Below, piece after piece: positions 61,666 to 64,000 of a DNA stretch of 64,000 bases (position 1 is the stretch's first letter; every line of letters starts with the position of its first letter). The stretch spans positions 248,001 to 312,000 of the forward strand of contig NZ_QZEY01000001.1 in assembly GCF_003594875.1 (NCBI RefSeq), in the 5' to 3' direction. Source of the DNA: Bailinhaonella thermotolerans (GTDB lineage Bacteria > Actinomycetota > Actinomycetes > Streptosporangiales > Streptosporangiaceae). Made by a program: the position numbers and the translations under genes. The notes under the pieces were generated by a model. The model was not told the DNA's origin. It saw nothing but the letters and a program-made list of their open reading frames with translations, and searched no databases.

Positions 61666-62912
61666 CCGGCGTGGTCAGGCGTGCGCCCGCCCGGCGGGGC
61701 CTGGGGCGGGTTGGGCCGGCCGGCCGCTTCCGGGGGAAGGTGGGCCGACAGGCGCAGGAGGGCGGCCGAGGCGATGGCGAGGAGGGCGGCGAGGACGGCC
61801 CACAGGAGCGGGGGCGCGGTGCCGAGGAGGAGGGAGAAGCCGGCGGGGGCCACGACCTGGCCCACGGCCCACGTCATCTGGTGGACGGCCAGGTAGCGGC
61901 CGCGCAGGGCCGGGGGCGCGGCGCCGGCGGCCAGGGACGCGGAGGGGGTGGCCTGCATGAGCTCGGCCGCGGTGAAGACGAGGGTGGCGGTCACCAGGGC
62001 GGCGACGAGGGGCGGGCCGGGCGGGAGGAGGGCGGCGCCGGCGTACACCGCGCAGGAGGCGATGAAGACCACTCCGGACAGGGCCATGGCGTGGGTACGG
62101 CGGGCGTGCCGCTGCAGGCGGCGTACGGGGAGCTGGCCGACCGCGACGAGCAGGGTGTTGATCGTGTAGAGGATGCCGAGGATGGCGGGCGGGGCGCCCA
62201 GGACCGTGACGGCGTACAGCGGCAGGCCCACGGAGAGGATGAGCTGGGTCAGGGTGAACGCCTGGGTGACGGCGACCAGGCCCATGAAGGGACGGTCGGC
62301 GAGCACCCGGCGGTAACCGCCGCGGGGGCGCGGTCCCGGCTCGGCACGGGGAGGGCGGGCCAGGAGCAGGCAGGCGGAGGCGAGCACGAAGCTGGCGGCC
62401 TGGAACACCGCGATCAGGGCGTAGCCGCCGGTGCGCGTGACGGCCAGGGAGGACAGCAGGCCTCCCAGCCCGAAGGCGACGTTGCGGGCCGTGGCCATGA
62501 GGGCGTAGAGGCGGTCGCGGCCCCCGCCCTCGGTGAGGGCGGCGATGTAGCCGGCCGAGGCGGGGTAGAAGGCGCGGTCTCCGCAGGCGATGACGGCGGC
62601 GACCGCGACGAGCGGGCCGAACCCGGACACGAGCGGATAGAGGGCGAAGCCGAGCGCGCGGATGACGTACGTCCCGACCAGGACGGCGCGCGCGTCGAAC
62701 CGGTCGATGAGGACCCCGGCGAGCGGGTTGGCGGCCAGGCCGATCATCGCCGCCACGGTCGCCCCCGCCCCGACCACGGGTGTCGGCAGGCCGGTCACCT
62801 CGTGGATGAACAGCAGGGTCAGCGGGACGTAGAGGCCGTTCCCGAGCGCGTCGACGAACATGCCCACGAGGAAGAGGCCGTTCGACGGCTTCCGGGGGGA
62901 GGTGCGGAGCAT
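61659..62912 (-). CDS. MFS transporter
   Basis: The 417-residue protein has 12 predicted helices. Helix 1 reads GLFLVGMFVDALGNGLYVPL. A motif-A-like loop appears as NPLAGVLIDRFDARAVLVGT, and RDRLYALMATARNVAFGLGG follows in the middle. It belongs to the 12-helix MFS, of drug- or metabolite-export type; the substrate cannot be told. It is divergent from the CGNR gene at 63060 with a 147-bp gap lacking a clear palindrome. Confidence 0.85.
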   Translation of the reverse strand: MLRTSPRKPSNGLFLVGMFVDALGNGLYVPLTLLFIHEVTGLPTPVVGAGATVAAMIGLAANPLAGVLIDRFDARAVLVGTYVIRALGFALYPLVSGFGPLVAVAAVIACGDRAFYPASAGYIAALTEGGGRDRLYALMATARNVAFGLGGLLSSLAVTRTGGYALIAVFQAASFVLASACLLLARPPRAEPGPRPRGGYRRVLADRPFMGLVAVTQAFTLTQLILSVGLPLYAVTVLGAPPAILGILYTINTLLVAVGQLPVRRLQRHARRTHAMALSGVVFIASCAVYAGAALLPPGPPLVAALVTATLVFTAAELMQATPSASLAAGAAPPALRGRYLAVHQMTWAVGQVVAPAGFSLLLGTAPPLLWAVLAALLAIASAALLRLSAHLPPEAAGRPNPPQAPPGGRTPDHAGT

Positions 62913-63059
62913 GGTGGCGAGTGTGGCAAGAAGATCATGGATCGCGGATCGGGCGCGGGTCCTAGGTCCGGAGTCCAGGTCCCGGCCGGGGATCTCCGGC
63001 GGCCAGATCCGGACGTCCGGGTAATGGAATTGCGGGCGAAATCACCTTACGTTGGAGGC

Positions 63060-63599
63060 ATGGGCAGAAGCGGTGAGGTCACCGGTTACCGCAACGACGG
63101 CGTGCAGACGGCCGTGGCCCTGGTCAACGCCGGCGACGCCACCCCCGGCGAACTGGCCGAGCTGCTCGTGTCGTACAAGTTCAAGGTCGACCGGCCTCTC
63201 ACCGGGGAGGAGGCCCGCACGCTCCGCGCGTGGGCGCGCGACCTTCGCCCCGTCTTCGCCGAGACCGCCCTGGAACGCGTGGTCGACGTGCTCAACGCCC
63301 TGATGCTGAGCGTTCCCATGCATCCGCACCTCTCCGACCACGGTCTCGGGCCGCACCTGCACTACGGCCCCCCGGGAGCGCCGCTCGTGGACCGCGTCAG
63401 GGCCAACACCGCGGTCGGCCTGGCCTTCGTGGTCTGCGAGCGGGGGGCGGACCGGCTCGGCGTCTGCCTCGCCCGGGGCTGCGACCGGGTCTACGCCGAC
63501 GTCTCGCGCGGGCCGCGGCGGCAGTACTGCTCCAAGACCTGTCTCAACCGCGCCACCGTCGCCGCCCACCGCTCCCGGAAGGCGGCGCCGCCGACCTGA
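63060..63599 (+). CDS. CGNR zinc-finger (ABATE-domain) regulator
   Basis: The 179-residue protein has an N-terminal ABATE-like helical domain (VQTAVALVNAGDATPGELAE onward). The C-terminal CGNR-type zinc finger reads LARGCDRVYAD, then QYCSKTCLNRATVAAHR, with four Cys in C-x4-C ... C-x3-C spacing. The Asn-Arg of the motif is in CLNRAT. Such proteins are transcriptional regulators. TACGTT ends six bases before the ATG, which is also preceded by GGAGG. An MFS gene follows after 28 bp, probably its target. Confidence 0.82.
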   Translation: MGRSGEVTGYRNDGVQTAVALVNAGDATPGELAELLVSYKFKVDRPLTGEEARTLRAWARDLRPVFAETALERVVDVLNALMLSVPMHPHLSDHGLGPHLHYGPPGAPLVDRVRANTAVGLAFVVCERGADRLGVCLARGCDRVYADVSRGPRRQYCSKTCLNRATVAAHRSRKAAPPT

Positions 63600-63627
63600 C
63601 CGCCGGCCCGAGAGGGAGGCACCCCGC

Positions 63628-64000
63628 GTGGAACGCGCGCAGGCCCGCCGGAATCTGCTCATCCTCGCCGGCACGCTGTTGCTGCTGAAGTCGACCTGGT
63701 TCTCCGCGACCGCGGTGATCCCCCAGGTCCGCCAGGAGTGGCACCTCACCCCGGACTCGGCCTCCTGGCTGGCCATCGCGGTGCAATGGGGATTCGTGAC
63801 CGGAGCCGTGCTGTCCGCCGTCTTCGTCGTCTCCGACTCCGTCCCGCCCATCCGGCTGATCTTCCTCAGCTCGGCCGGGGCCGCGGGCGCCAACCTGCTG
63901 CTCCTGCTCACCGGCTCGGCCCTGACGGGCGGCCTGGCCCGGTTCGCGACCGGCTTCTTCATCGCCGGCGTCTACCCGCCGGCCCTCAAGCTCATCTCCA
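63628..64000 (+). CDS. MFS transporter, N-terminal part (cut by window edge)
   Basis: The gene begins at a GTG after GAGGGAGG and stays open to the window end (124 codons seen). The protein starts with a basic stretch (MERAQARRN) and a first helix (LLILAGTLLLLKSTWFSATA). VIPQVRQEWHLTPDSASWLA, a second helix and further hydrophobic segments follow, ending in GFFIAGVYPPALKLIS. The pattern is that of MFS exporters. It lies 28 bp behind the CGNR-finger gene and is probably in the same operon. Confidence 0.75.
   Translation, partial: MERAQARRNLLILAGTLLLLKSTWFSATAVIPQVRQEWHLTPDSASWLAIAVQWGFVTGAVLSAVFVVSDSVPPIRLIFLSSAGAAGANLLLLLTGSALTGGLARFATGFFIAGVYPPALKLIS

Overview
The window is a contiguous stretch of very high-GC, densely coded actinomycete chromosome. 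The signs are abundant GTG starts, many promoters whose -10 box lies about six bases before the start codon (leaderless genes), a SigE-family sigma factor, many TetR/MarR/MerR/LysR regulators, and a type I polyketide synthase. The gene content would suit a Streptosporangiales- or Streptomyces-like filamentous actinomycete, but nothing here fixes the genus. I see no rRNA, tRNA, CRISPR array, insertion sequence or prophage.

Layout. 1-8.2 kb: the start of a sensor kinase, a small membrane protein, a secreted PHB-depolymerase-like esterase, a secreted cupin, a BtrH-like protein, a marR-epoxide hydrolase operon, a class-C serine hydrolase and a beta-helix protein. 8.2-14.2 kb: a metal/metalloid island. 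It holds a leaderless MerR operon, a four-gene chromate operon with a split ChrB, a WYL regulator, an arsR-arsN1-like pair and a degraded second arsR. 14.4-22.9 kb: regulator/efflux and regulator/enzyme pairs (GntR + membrane protein, TetR + DUF-type membrane protein, TetR + DHA2 exporter, TetR + P450, ArsR + CDF metal exporter), each with a clear palindromic operator. 23-27.9 kb: a full-length dnaE with a zinc-ribbon partner and a divergent LysR gene. 28-41.8 kb: an MBL-fold hydrolase, a SigE-family sigma factor with its membrane partner, an LRR (STM4015-like) protein, MarR and MerR modules, a second P450, a CPA1 antiporter, a HEAT-repeat protein and an alpha/beta hydrolase. 41.8-50.2 kb: a long tandem repeat, a single-module fully reducing PKS (KS-AT-DH-ER-KR-ACP), a geranylgeranyl-reductase-like flavoprotein and a small exported protein with a WGxxGxxG motif. 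50.7-64 kb: a secreted cysteine-containing protein, VanZ, a seven-gene nitrogen-catabolic operon with a divergent LysR regulator, an amidohydrolase, two MFS transporters and a CGNR zinc-finger protein.

The most interesting system is 51977-59081. It is a translationally coupled operon with homologues of the FdrA/DUF1116/DUF2877 trio (AllF/AllG/AllH, associated with oxamate carbamoyltransferase in E. coli), a carbamate kinase, a stand-alone allophanate-hydrolase C-terminal-like domain, an isochorismatase-fold biuret-hydrolase-like enzyme and an NCS1 permease. I infer a salvage route that imports a ureide or biuret-like compound, hydrolyses it, transfers the carbamoyl group to phosphate and recovers ATP. 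The substrate is unknown.

Two structural themes recur. First, short tandem repeats start at, or just after, a gene's stop codon (12837, 16670, 41781). Second, hairpins between convergent genes contain both stop codons in their stem (19590-19609, 61635-61665). All functional assignments rest on reading motifs by eye; no database search was run.
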